From NCBI GenBank assembly GCA_002422395.1, contig DIUY01000030.1, forward strand, positions 153,652-217,651: a stretch of DNA of 64,000 bases. Reading direction: 5' to 3'. A program made the translations under genes and the position numbers. The notes under the pieces were generated by a model. That model worked only from the letters and a program-made list of their open reading frames with translations. It was not told the origin of the DNA and did no database searches. Shown piece after piece: positions 33,284-41,845 of the stretch; position 1 is the first letter of the stretch; every line of letters begins with the position of its first letter. Source of the stretch: Methylococcaceae bacterium UBA6146. GTDB lineage: Bacteria > Pseudomonadota > Gammaproteobacteria > Methylococcales > Methylomonadaceae.

Positions 33284-33972
33284 AACACTTATTTTTTCTG
33301 GTCGCACTAGCCAATGCCGTATTGTTTATGTGGGAGTACAAATCTGGCGCATTAGCCCCGACGGCGGCAACTGTATCAAACGCCACACCAGATCTGGAAC
33401 CCATCTTATTGGTGAGCCAACTGCCTCCCCCGCCCGCGCCAACCGTCCCCCCGGAAACCGGGCCACCAAAACCTGTGGCGCAAGCTGAAACTAATGGCGC
33501 AACAGAAAAAACCATGCGCTGTTACGAAGCAGGCCCTTTCACTAACACAGCGGTCGCCAAGCAATGGATAAGTCAATTTGCAGAAGCTGGAACCACCGTT
33601 AAACTGATAAGCAAGGATGGGCAAACACCCAATAAATACATGGTCTATTACCCGGCCGGACAAGGTCTGGCAGAAGCTGAAGCCAATCTGCAAATGCTCA
33701 AAGAACGGGGCATTAACGATCTTTTTATTCAGCAGACAGAAAAGGACAAGGGCAATATTTCGCTGGGCGTTTTTAGCAAGGAGGAAAGGGCGTTAATGCT
33801 AAAAAAGCAGCTGCTTACAAAAGGCATTGAGACAAAAATCAAAACTCTTTATAAAACTAAAGCCCAGCAATACGCTCTGATTGAAAGTGACGCTAAAACT
33901 ATCGGACAGCTGGAAACTTTACAAACAACGACGCCTCAAGTGGCTGTTAAAGAGCTGTTCCCATGTAACTAA
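33280..33972 (+). CDS. SPOR-domain-like protein following coaX
   Basis: 230 residues with an N-terminal membrane anchor (residues 2-18, LFFLVALANAVLFMW). A Pro-rich linker (PPPPAPTVPPETGPPK) precedes a repeat-like C-terminal region. That region (MRCYEAGPFTNTAVAKQWISQF and DKGNISLGVFSKEERALMLKKQL) fits the SPOR peptidoglycan-binding fold, which binds septal glycan lacking stem peptides. It is coupled to coaX. Role in division or envelope is inferred from family. Confidence 0.75.
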   Translation: MKHLFFLVALANAVLFMWEYKSGALAPTAATVSNATPDLEPILLVSQLPPPPAPTVPPETGPPKPVAQAETNGATEKTMRCYEAGPFTNTAVAKQWISQFAEAGTTVKLISKDGQTPNKYMVYYPAGQGLAEAEANLQMLKERGINDLFIQQTEKDKGNISLGVFSKEERALMLKKQLLTKGIETKIKTLYKTKAQQYALIESDAKTIGQLETLQTTTPQVAVKELFPCN

Positions 33973-34003
33973 ACACCGCAACATTAAAAAAACAGGCAAA
34001 GTG

Positions 34004-34366
34004 ATGAACGATATACAGAACTATCAAAAAGACGATAGCAGATTAAAATCCTTAAAAAGGCTTACCACGATAGTTTATCTATGCCAGATTTTTTCATTTG
34101 TGTTGGCAGGATTGCCCTTACTGGCTGGCGTTGTCATTAACTTTATGAACAGGGACGATGTTGAGGGGACATGGTTGGAATCCCATTTTAATTGGCAAGT
34201 CCAAACGGTCTGGATGACCCTTGCCGGGTTCGCCTTGGCCGGGCTGACACTTGAAACGGGGATTGGGTTTTTAATCCTGATCCCGACGCTTATGGTTTTG
34301 GTTTACCGGATTGTCATTGGCTGGAACGCGCTAAGTGCGGGCAAGCCGGTAAACGAAAAATTCTAA
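34004..34366 (+). CDS. DUF4870-like small membrane protein
   Basis: 120 residues with a charged N-terminus and about three hydrophobic segments (about residues 25-47, 64-84, 86-105). DVEGTWLESHFNWQVQTVW is the recurring core of this membrane family of unknown function. The ATG at 34004 follows GTG directly. It is convergent with ctaA and starts 31 bp after the SPOR-domain gene. Confidence 0.75.
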   Translation: MNDIQNYQKDDSRLKSLKRLTTIVYLCQIFSFVLAGLPLLAGVVINFMNRDDVEGTWLESHFNWQVQTVWMTLAGFALAGLTLETGIGFLILIPTLMVLVYRIVIGWNALSAGKPVNEKF

Positions 34367-34455
34367 AAAGCTGCCCACCCTATACAGGGTTCCGATTGCC
34401 GGAAACAGCTGTCCTTCGCCAAAGCGCGGACACCCTGATTTCGGCCCACATCAAC

Positions 34456-35448
34456 TCAGGCCGAGTGTCCAGACAACCGCTCCGTATTTTTTTTGGCGTA
34501 ACCCAAACAGATATAAAGAAAAAACTGCGCTCCAAAAATAAGGTTGGCCATCAGCAAATGTATTGGCTGCGCAACAGCCGGAAACCCTAACCTGTCCAGC
34601 GTGACCCCCGCCAAAATTGCCGTCACCACCAAGCCCGCCAAGGCAAACCCCGTGCGTAGCAACAAACTGTCTTTGGCGACTGATTGATAAAGTTTCCAGA
34701 CTAACCACAGGTTAGTGAACAAAATAACCGATGAAAATGAACGATGGATATAAAAAACCACCGGAAAGTCATCCCGCCAATATTGGCGTTGGATGTAACC
34801 ATGTTCATTGGCGATAAAATCAACCGCTTCGCGCACCTGCGTACCCATAGCAACCTGCAACAAGGTCATGCCCATTGCGACAAGCAAAACCGTTCTGAAT
34901 TTGGCCGGCAACAGGCTTATGTCCAGTTGCCCGATAAATTCCCGTTGCGAACGGGCAATGGTGTAAATCAACAAGGCAACGATAAATAACGCCAACAGCA
35001 TATGCAACGTAATCATAAACGGCTTGAGGTTGCTGGCAACCACCGTTGACCCTAACCAACCCTGAAAGCCGACCAGAAAAAAGCTGCTGACCGCCAAATA
35101 AAAAATGGTTTTGTCGGTTTTTAAAAAAATGCGCGACGACCACGCGGTCAAAAAAATCAGGAAACCAATCGTCACGCCGACCAGTCGGTTGGTGTATTCA
35201 GTCCACGTTTTCACCGGATTGAACTGGGTGTTCTCATAACCGCGTTGGGCATAAATCTCATGGTAATTGGCGGGCAGCTGCGACTCCTCAGTGGGCGGCA
35301 CCCATTGGCCAAAACAGGTGGGCCAATCAGGGCAACCCATGCCGGCGCCGGAAGCACGGACAATGCCGCCGACCAAAATAACAAAATAAACCGCAAAAAT
35401 GGTCAATGTGCCTAAGCGACGGAAACGTAAAATTGCTTGATTATCCAT
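34456..35448 (-). CDS. ctaA: Heme A synthase (COX15/CtaA family)
   Basis: A 330-residue multi-pass membrane protein, about eight helices. It has VILVGGIVRASGAGMGCPDWPTCFG, WTEYTNRLVG, a central LHMLLAL and HLLMANLIFGAQF near the end, whose histidines bind heme. It converts heme O to heme A for aa3-type cytochrome oxidases. Its ATG shares a base with the ygfZ stop (TAATG), so the two are co-translated. Confidence 0.93.
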   Translation of the reverse strand: MDNQAILRFRRLGTLTIFAVYFVILVGGIVRASGAGMGCPDWPTCFGQWVPPTEESQLPANYHEIYAQRGYENTQFNPVKTWTEYTNRLVGVTIGFLIFLTAWSSRIFLKTDKTIFYLAVSSFFLVGFQGWLGSTVVASNLKPFMITLHMLLALFIVALLIYTIARSQREFIGQLDISLLPAKFRTVLLVAMGMTLLQVAMGTQVREAVDFIANEHGYIQRQYWRDDFPVVFYIHRSFSSVILFTNLWLVWKLYQSVAKDSLLLRTGFALAGLVVTAILAGVTLDRLGFPAVAQPIHLLMANLIFGAQFFLYICLGYAKKNTERLSGHSA

Positions 35449-36407
35449 TAGGTGTTCACTAAGGTCAGTGGGTGGTTAGGATGATCATGCAGTTTGAGCT
35501 GATCATAGTCCCTATCAGAAAGTTGCAAAACAACGAGCATTTTACAACACCCTTCATGCTGCCCAGCCAACAATACCTTACCTACGGCTTGCCCGCTATC
35601 ATCACTAATAACAGCATTGGCAGCGGGTGCAGGCGCGGCGCATTCGGCAACAAACAACGCCCGTTTGGCTTTACCCAAATAATGGGTGCGGGCGACAATT
35701 TCTTGGCCGGTGTAACAGCCTTTAGTAAAACTGATTGCCCCCAAATTATCCAAATTGAGCATTTGTGGAATGAATTGCTCCGATGTTTCCATAGTCAGCC
35801 AAGGGATGCCCGCGATAATGTCCAGATAATGCCAATGCGCTGAGTTTTCAGCGGCAAAACCCAATGTGTTGACGTGTTCAGACCAAAATCCGATAGCCGC
35901 ATCAGGGGTGGCAACCACCAGATAACGCCCACCAAAATTAATGCGGATGAGGTCATTTTGGCTAGTTGCAAGCAGGGGCTCAGCCGGTATTGCCGAATCG
36001 CACAGGCCGATTAAACATAGCGAGTCGCGGCTATCGGCCAAGGTCACCGCCGCGCGTAAGATATATTTTTGTAGCCGATTTTTAACGGTGTCCAGTAAGG
36101 TGTCTGGCAGTACCATCAAAAAAGAAGCTGCTGTTTTTATCAGCAAAAACGTCGCAATAACCTGCCCTTTTGGGTTGCATAACGCACCAAAACTGCTTTG
36201 TTTTTCAGTTATCTCATTGATATTACAGGTTATTTGTCCTTGCAAGAATTGCCCTGCGTCTTTGCCCGCCACCGTTAAAACCGCCAGACTTGATAACGCA
36301 TAAATTTGCTTGCCACTGTTAGGCTGAGTCACGGGAAAGCTAATGTCCGTGCCTGTCACTGTTGCACCGTATCCAGTGCGTAAAAAATCTGTCCAGTTTG
36401 AATTCAT
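35448..36407 (-). CDS. ygfZ: YgfZ folate-binding protein (iron-sulfur repair)
   Basis: 319 residues with the diagnostic KGCYTGQEIVART motif near residue 230. YgfZ binds tetrahydrofolate and supports iron-sulfur enzyme repair such as for MiaB. The start at 36407 (MNSNWTDF) is chosen because the 16 extra residues of the longer frame look non-coding. The N-terminus has the GcvT-like LSSLAVLTVAGKDAGQFLQGQI. Confidence 0.92.
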   Translation of the reverse strand: MNSNWTDFLRTGYGATVTGTDISFPVTQPNSGKQIYALSSLAVLTVAGKDAGQFLQGQITCNINEITEKQSSFGALCNPKGQVIATFLLIKTAASFLMVLPDTLLDTVKNRLQKYILRAAVTLADSRDSLCLIGLCDSAIPAEPLLATSQNDLIRINFGGRYLVVATPDAAIGFWSEHVNTLGFAAENSAHWHYLDIIAGIPWLTMETSEQFIPQMLNLDNLGAISFTKGCYTGQEIVARTHYLGKAKRALFVAECAAPAPAANAVISDDSGQAVGKVLLAGQHEGCCKMLVVLQLSDRDYDQLKLHDHPNHPLTLVNT

Positions 36408-36518
36408 AATTTGATGATAGGAAAAGGGGTTGGCGGCGATTATATCGCCGTTCAAACAACCGCAACAATCGGAACGGTATGACTGGCAGTCATCCGTTGT
36501 GGGTAGTGGTGTTCATCG

Positions 36519-36551
36519 ACGACTGCCCGTCCTTGAAGGACGCGTAGTCGT
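36519..36551. repeat. GACTGCCCGTCC hairpin repeat, copy C
   Basis: ACGACTGCCCGTCC and GGACGCGTAGTCGT flank a short TTGAA loop. A related palindrome ATGACTG/GCAGTCAT (36478-36492) lies about 30 bp before it. It is between ygfZ and the flavoprotein gene. Confidence 0.8.
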
Positions 36552-36587
36552 GGTGTTTATCGTGGCTACAGTTTTCGGCTACCATTT

Positions 36588-37766
36588 TTAGGCATATTGC
36601 CCGGCGCACCAAGCCGATGACCAGGCCCATTGGAAATTATAGCCACCCAACCAACCCGTGACATCAACCACCTCGCCGATAAAATAAAGCCCCGGCACCG
36701 ATTTGCTTGCCATAGTTTTCGAGGATAAGGCGGCACAGTCAACACCGCCAATAGTGACTTCAGCCGTGCGGTAACCTTCGGTGCCATTGGGCTTGATTGT
36801 CCAGTGATGCAGTTGCCCGGCAACCGCCGCCAGCAAACGGTCGGAACAATCGGGTAAGGCGGTGTTGAGTATGTCCTCTGGCAACAAACAGCCCAGCAAA
36901 CGCTTTGGCAAATACGCCTCAAGCAACGTTTTTACGGTGTTTTTCAGCTTTTGCCGACGTTTTTCTTGGAACATTGCCAACACATCCAGCCCTGGCAGCA
37001 AGTCTATCGTAATATCTTCCCCTGCTTTCCAGTAGGAGGAAATTTGTAAAATCGCCGGGCCACTCAAGCCACGGTGCGTGAACAAGATATTTTCACTGAA
37101 CGACTTTTGATTATTGCTGACCACGCAAGGCACGGCAATGCCCGAAAGTGCCGAAAAGCGGTCTTTATCTTCGGGCTGTAACGTAAATGGCACCAGACCC
37201 GCCCGCGTTGGAATGACGTTGAGGCCAAACTGCCCTGCAATTTTATAACCCAGTGGGGTGGCGCCCATTTTGGGGATCGACAATCCGCCCGTCGCCACCA
37301 CCAAAGATTGGCAACCAAAATCCCCCTGGCTGGTTTTTACAGCAAAGCCATCAGCCGTTTTTTCAACGCCATTAATGCCGGTGTTTAATTGGATTGTCAC
37401 ACCAGCCGATGCGCATTCTGACAACAGCATCGTCAAAATGTCTTTGGCGCTGTCATTGCAAAATAACTGGCCGTGCGCCCGTTCATGGAAAGGGATCTGA
37501 TGCCGCCCTATTAACGCCAAAAAATCCCACTGGTTATAACGGCTCAAGGCCGATTTGCAAAAGTGGGGATTGCTGGACAGATAGTTTTCAGGCTCAATGG
37601 AATAATTCGTAAAATTGCACCGCCCACCGCCGGACATCAGGATTTTTTTGCCCGCCTTGTTGGCATGGTCCAGCACAATAACCCGCCGCCCGCGTTTGCC
37701 CGCTTCAACCGCACACATCAACCCCGATGCGCCTGCGCCAATAATAATCACATCGGTTTTAACCAT
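36588..37766 (-). CDS. BaiN/YhiN-family FAD-dependent oxidoreductase
   Basis: A 392-residue flavoprotein of the HI0933/YhiN family. The FAD-binding GAGASGLMCAVEAGKRG is at the N-terminus; KILMSGGGRCNFTN near residue 41, LVVATGGLSIPKMGATP near 158 and GEVVDVTGWLGGYNFQWAW at the end are typical. The physiological substrate is not established; family members have been linked to bile-acid or redox chemistry elsewhere. It is a single gene here. Confidence 0.9.
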   Translation of the reverse strand: MVKTDVIIIGAGASGLMCAVEAGKRGRRVIVLDHANKAGKKILMSGGGRCNFTNYSIEPENYLSSNPHFCKSALSRYNQWDFLALIGRHQIPFHERAHGQLFCNDSAKDILTMLLSECASAGVTIQLNTGINGVEKTADGFAVKTSQGDFGCQSLVVATGGLSIPKMGATPLGYKIAGQFGLNVIPTRAGLVPFTLQPEDKDRFSALSGIAVPCVVSNNQKSFSENILFTHRGLSGPAILQISSYWKAGEDITIDLLPGLDVLAMFQEKRRQKLKNTVKTLLEAYLPKRLLGCLLPEDILNTALPDCSDRLLAAVAGQLHHWTIKPNGTEGYRTAEVTIGGVDCAALSSKTMASKSVPGLYFIGEVVDVTGWLGGYNFQWAWSSAWCAGQYA

Positions 37767-37952
37767 AAGCTGCGCCTGTAAAAAATCGCCTGATTATACA
37801 GCGTGTGCTTTTCGGGAGGCTATCACTGCCTACATAAGACACTACGGACCGATTCGTTACGGGCTTTAAATCATCAATTGCGCCCCCCTGTTTTGTAGTA
37901 CACTTTGCACCCCCGACAACCCTTGTCTTATCAATCCAGAACAAGCCAGTTT

Positions 37953-38357
37953 ATGTTTACCATCACCAAAGAAGTTTATTTTTGTTACGGGCACCGTTTG
38001 ATGAACCATTCAGGAAAGTGCCGTCATTTGCATGGGCATAGTGTTAAGGCAGCGATTTCTATCGCCCAGGAAGAGCTGGACGGGCAAGGCATGGTGTGTG
38101 ATTTTGCGGACATCAGGGATTGTGTTGAAGCCTATATCGACCAACAACTGGATCATAACTTCTTGCTTCATAAGGATGACCCGATCATTCCGATGCTGGT
38201 GGCCAACAACGAGCGTTTTTTGGCTTTGGATGAGCACCCTACCGCTGAGGTGTTAAGCAAAATGCTATATCAGCATGTTAAAAAAGCGGGGTTTAACGTG
38301 GTCGAAGTCGCTTTGTGGGAAACCGCCAGCGCGTATGCCAGCTACCACGAAATTTGA
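37953..38357 (+). CDS. queD: 6-carboxy-5,6,7,8-tetrahydropterin synthase
   Basis: A 134-residue QueD/PTPS family enzyme of queuosine precursor synthesis. The catalytic and zinc-binding CxxxHGH motif is at Cys23-His29 (CRHLHGH), with the first zinc ligand His14. The C-terminal ETASAYASY holds the acid residue. The start at 37953 (MFTITKEVYF) follows the family pattern; the 48-bp upstream extension is rejected. No queC or queE is near, so other queuosine genes must be elsewhere. Followed 5 bp later by the DUF1249 gene. Confidence 0.92.
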   Translation: MFTITKEVYFCYGHRLMNHSGKCRHLHGHSVKAAISIAQEELDGQGMVCDFADIRDCVEAYIDQQLDHNFLLHKDDPIIPMLVANNERFLALDEHPTAEVLSKMLYQHVKKAGFNVVEVALWETASAYASYHEI

Positions 38358-38362
38358 CAGTG

Positions 38363-38818
38363 ATGAGTTTTTTAAACCCGGTCAACAAGTCGTTTTGTTT
38401 GGAGCAATTGTGCGCGGCCAATTATCAAAAGCTGCGCCGCCTGCTGCCAGATTTGGCAACACTTGAAGAATCGGCGCAAGGTATCGCCACACGCAACGCA
38501 CCGCTATATCTTAAAATTATCGGGCGCACACCCCATACGCTTACCGTTGAGTTAAGCCATTGCTTCAACAAAAACTTGGAAACGTTTGTGATGCCTGCGG
38601 TGGTTATCCGCATTTATCTGGATGCGCAATTGGCTGAAGTGATCAGCGACCATGCGCGGGCCAGCGTCGCGCAAGTTTTTGATGATCCGGGTTTAAGCCG
38701 CGACATCATGGATTATAAATGGCGGCTGAATTATTTTTTGCAAAAATGGCTGGACCACTGTTTGCAACAGCAGTACCGGTTTACGGTTAAGGCCGAAAAA
38801 AGGCCAGTGGCGGGTTAA
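38363..38818 (+). CDS. DUF1249 family protein
   Basis: 151 residues. The segment NYQKLRRLLPDL at the start and DYKWRLNYFLQKWLDHCLQQ at the end are characteristic of DUF1249, small cytoplasmic proteins of unknown function in gammaproteobacteria. It starts 5 bp after queD, so it is probably co-transcribed. Confidence 0.85.
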   Translation: MSFLNPVNKSFCLEQLCAANYQKLRRLLPDLATLEESAQGIATRNAPLYLKIIGRTPHTLTVELSHCFNKNLETFVMPAVVIRIYLDAQLAEVISDHARASVAQVFDDPGLSRDIMDYKWRLNYFLQKWLDHCLQQQYRFTVKAEKRPVAG

Positions 38819-38853
38819 CTTAGGAATGGGTACGGAATAATGTCGGCAACATA

Positions 38854-38886
38854 ACGACTGCCCGTCCTCAAAGGACGGGCAGTCGT
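38854..38886. repeat. GACTGCCCGTCC hairpin repeat, copy D (perfect stem)
   Basis: A perfect 15-bp stem, ACGACTGCCCGTCCT with AGGACGGGCAGTCGT, and a CAA loop. It lies between convergent DUF1249 and HIT genes. Confidence 0.85.
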
Positions 38887-38923
38887 GGCCTCCAAGCAAT
38901 CAGAAAAATCACATTATTTGCAG

Positions 38924-39355
38924 TCACTCCTTAAGCGCCGTGCAAAGCGCATAATCATCCCTAAGCCGTGCCTTAGTTTCAGCCACTTGCTGTCCGGTAT
39001 AAGGGACGGCGGCAAATTTCCCCCATACCGGTGCAGGCCATGCGGCGTCGGTTTGATAGCGAACAACATGGTGGATATGTAATTGGGGGACTAAATTGCC
39101 AATGGCGGCAATATTCATTTTATCGGCTTGATAGATTGCCGCCAAACGTTCGGCAAGCAGGCATGATTCTTCATTCAACAAAGTTTGCGCCGCTTTATCA
39201 AGCTGATAAATTTCCCGCATTCCAACAATTTCAGGCACCAGAATAAACCACGGGAATTGGCTGTCATTCATCATCAACAGGCGGCACAAGGCAAAGCGTC
39301 CCATATCAATACAGTCTTGTTGCAAACGGGGATGGAGCTGAAAAGTAGTGGTCAT
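38924..39355 (-). CDS. HIT-domain protein with altered histidine triad
   Basis: 143 residues of the HIT superfamily. The active-site motif reads QLHIHHVVR: the first two triad histidines are present but the third position is Val. FILVPEIVGMREIYQLD and NLVPQLH are typical of the fold. HIT proteins hydrolyse or transfer nucleoside monophosphates. The start at 39355 (MTTTFQLH) is preferred to 39382. Confidence 0.82.
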   Translation of the reverse strand: MTTTFQLHPRLQQDCIDMGRFALCRLLMMNDSQFPWFILVPEIVGMREIYQLDKAAQTLLNEESCLLAERLAAIYQADKMNIAAIGNLVPQLHIHHVVRYQTDAAWPAPVWGKFAAVPYTGQQVAETKARLRDDYALCTALKE

Positions 39356-39399
39356 AAGATGATAAATAGGGATGGTGGACAATATGTTCCGGGTTCGGC

Positions 39400-39432
39400 A
39401 CGACTGCCAGTCCTAGAAGGACTGGCAGTCGT
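39400..39432. repeat. Hairpin repeat copy E with compensatory change
   Basis: A perfect 15-bp stem, ACGACTGCCAGTCCT with AGGACTGGCAGTCGT, and an AGA loop. Compared with copy D both arms differ at the same base pair (C:G to A:T), so the pairing is kept. Confidence 0.85.
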
Positions 39433-39463
39433 TACGTCACCGAAATTATTTCATGCCCATTCC

Positions 39464-39898
39464 TTACTTAGCAAACTCGACCATCACCAAACCATTGTTA
39501 TCAAGCAATTTAAGCTGACCGGAACTGAGCTGGTACTGGCTGACCCGCGTTAAAGCCTTTAAAAAATAGGCTTCCTGTTCCATCAGCGAGGCTTCGGCAC
39601 AAGCCCTTTGCGTGGATCTTAACTGGGCGATATGCAACTGACCACTATTGCGGGTGTAAGTGGCGGAAAATTGGTTGCAGCCCCCATTACCTTGGATGCT
39701 GCCGTTAGCAAAGCGGGCTGTTATTGAACGGGAGCCTTGGCTGGGGACTATAGCGCCACGGCCATTATTAATGGCTGTGGCCTGCCAATTGGTGTTTTCC
39801 AGCGTATGGATAGCATTGTCCATGTGTAGCGGTTCTTGGGATTGCACTGCACAGTTGGCAAGAAAAAGCAGTAGTCCGGCAAATATAATATATTTCAT
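39464..39898 (-). CDS. META/HslJ-domain lipoprotein
   Basis: 144 residues. A lipoprotein signal peptide ends at LLFLANC, with Cys16 the lipidation site. The mature domain has NTNWQATAI, NGSIQGNGGCNQFSATY and the Cys of QRACAEASLMEQEAYFLKAL, the META-domain pattern of heat-stress and novobiocin-resistance lipoproteins (HslJ). Probably outer-membrane facing the periplasm. Single gene. Confidence 0.88.
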   Translation of the reverse strand: MKYIIFAGLLLFLANCAVQSQEPLHMDNAIHTLENTNWQATAINNGRGAIVPSQGSRSITARFANGSIQGNGGCNQFSATYTRNSGQLHIAQLRSTQRACAEASLMEQEAYFLKALTRVSQYQLSSGQLKLLDNNGLVMVEFAK

Positions 39899-39994
39899 AA
39901 CAAGCAACCTCCGTTAAAAAAAACAGTCAGATGTTTATCGTACCTTAACAAGGGTAGTTTCACCATTGCCTTTTTTTACTGTACTATCAATACC

Positions 39995-41845
39995 ATGAAT
40001 AAATTTCCCATGGCTGTTCTTTTGTTCCTGAGGATAACGGCAACCATTGTCATATCGCTCATGACCGTACTATCCGCCTATGCGGCTGACCCGCAACCGT
40101 ACACGGTCGCAATCGGCAAAACCGGCAATACCGAGATTGACCAGATAATAACCGACATTTCAACGCTCATCAGCTTGGGTGAAGACGCACCGGTAGGCCC
40201 TTTTGCCTTGGTGGCGCGGGCGCGGGGTGATGTGGAGCGTTTTTTGACAGGGTTGCATAGCCTGGGCTATTACCAAGGCACAGTGGCGGTGCGGATCGAC
40301 GGCCATGCGTTGGATGACCCCAACCTTTATGAACTCATCGAGGGCGCTCCCGCCCACCCGCCCGTGGCAATAACGGTGTCGATTGCGCTAGGTCCGCAAT
40401 TCCATTTCCGCCATATCGAAATCCAGGGGGATACGACTGGGCAAGCACGCGCTTGGTTGGCGCTTAAACCCAATACCCCGGCGCTTGCCGCCGATGCGTT
40501 GGCCGCACGGGAACGGTTGCTGGATGGATTCCGCAATGCCGGTTATGCGCTTGCGAAAGTTGATGAGCCCGTCGCCACATTAGCAATAGATTCAGATGCA
40601 CTCGACCTGAGTTACCGCGTAACAACCGGCCCGCACACGGTGTTGGGGGAAATTTCTGTAAAAGGCTTGGATAAACTGAACGAAAAATTTGTGCGCCGCC
40701 GGTTGCTAGTGTCCAGTGGCGAACAGTTTGATCCCACCGCTATTGAAAAGGCACGTTTGGACTTAAGCTCAACCGGTGTGTTTTCAGCCGTCCGCGCCAA
40801 AGCCGCAAACAAGGTGGATGCCCAAGGACGGCTGCCCATCACTTTTATCGTGACCGAACGCAAGCGGCGGGCAACCAGTTTAGGCGCCGCCTACTCCACC
40901 GATTTAGGCGGCAGTTTCTCCACCACTTGGCAACACCGCAATCTGGCCGGTAACGCAGAGCAGCTTAACCTTAGCGGCAGCGTCGCCCAACTGGGCGGCA
41001 ACAGCACCACCGGCATCGGGTACAGCTTTCTTGCCGCGTTCATTAAGCCCGATTTTTTGTCCCGTGACCAATCGTTACATGCCAGTATTGGTGCGCTTAA
41101 GCAAAGCCTGATTGCTTATGACCAGACCGCTTTCATGGGCGATGTGTCGCTAGAACGCAAGCTTAGCCGCCATTGGCGAGGCAGCTTGGGCATCGGCTTG
41201 GAACAGACCCGCATCACACAAGCCAATGTGACAAATGACTACACACTGGTTAGCCTGCCAACAGCGGCAAAATATGACAGCACCGACAATTTGCTTGACC
41301 CGGCTCGTGGCAGCTTGCTAAGCGTGTCTTTCACCCCCATGAAATCACTGGCTGGCAGCCAAACCAACCCTTTCGTAGTCATGCAGGCTTCTGGCTCGAC
41401 CTATTTTGACCTGGACAAGTCAGGCCGCAGCATTATCGCCTTACGCGGTTTAGTAGGCGATATTGAAGGTGCCGATGTTTTTAGCCTGCCGCCCGATGAA
41501 CGCTTTTATGCTGGCGGCAGCGCCACGGTGCGGGGTTATAAATACCAATCTATCGGACCACAATTTGCCGATGGCATCCCTCAAGGCGGCACGGCAATCA
41601 TGACGGGGACAGTGGAATTTCGCCAGCGCATACTAGACAACTATGGCGCGGCGATATTTGTCGACGCGGGAAAAGTCAGCACTTCCGAACCATTCCTGGC
41701 CGGTGCTTGGCGCATAGGCGCAGGTGTGGGAGTGCGTTATTACACCCCATTCGGGCCGCTACGGGCGGACGTCGCCTTACCCCTCAACGACCAACCCAAC
41801 GGCGGCTCTTTTGAAATATATATCGGTTTGGGGCAGGCATTCTGA
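39995..41845 (+). CDS. tamA: TamA, outer-membrane translocation and assembly subunit
   Basis: A 616-residue Omp85-family protein with signal peptide (cleavage near AYAA), three POTRA-like domains (about residues 30-280) and a C-terminal beta-barrel (surface antigen domain, about 300-616) ending in Phe. With TamB it helps insert outer-membrane proteins and transport lipids. The conserved barrel motif VRGY is present (ATVRGYKYQ). It overlaps tamB (TGATG). Confidence 0.93.
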   Translation: MNKFPMAVLLFLRITATIVISLMTVLSAYAADPQPYTVAIGKTGNTEIDQIITDISTLISLGEDAPVGPFALVARARGDVERFLTGLHSLGYYQGTVAVRIDGHALDDPNLYELIEGAPAHPPVAITVSIALGPQFHFRHIEIQGDTTGQARAWLALKPNTPALAADALAARERLLDGFRNAGYALAKVDEPVATLAIDSDALDLSYRVTTGPHTVLGEISVKGLDKLNEKFVRRRLLVSSGEQFDPTAIEKARLDLSSTGVFSAVRAKAANKVDAQGRLPITFIVTERKRRATSLGAAYSTDLGGSFSTTWQHRNLAGNAEQLNLSGSVAQLGGNSTTGIGYSFLAAFIKPDFLSRDQSLHASIGALKQSLIAYDQTAFMGDVSLERKLSRHWRGSLGIGLEQTRITQANVTNDYTLVSLPTAAKYDSTDNLLDPARGSLLSVSFTPMKSLAGSQTNPFVVMQASGSTYFDLDKSGRSIIALRGLVGDIEGADVFSLPPDERFYAGGSATVRGYKYQSIGPQFADGIPQGGTAIMTGTVEFRQRILDNYGAAIFVDAGKVSTSEPFLAGAWRIGAGVGVRYYTPFGPLRADVALPLNDQPNGGSFEIYIGLGQAF

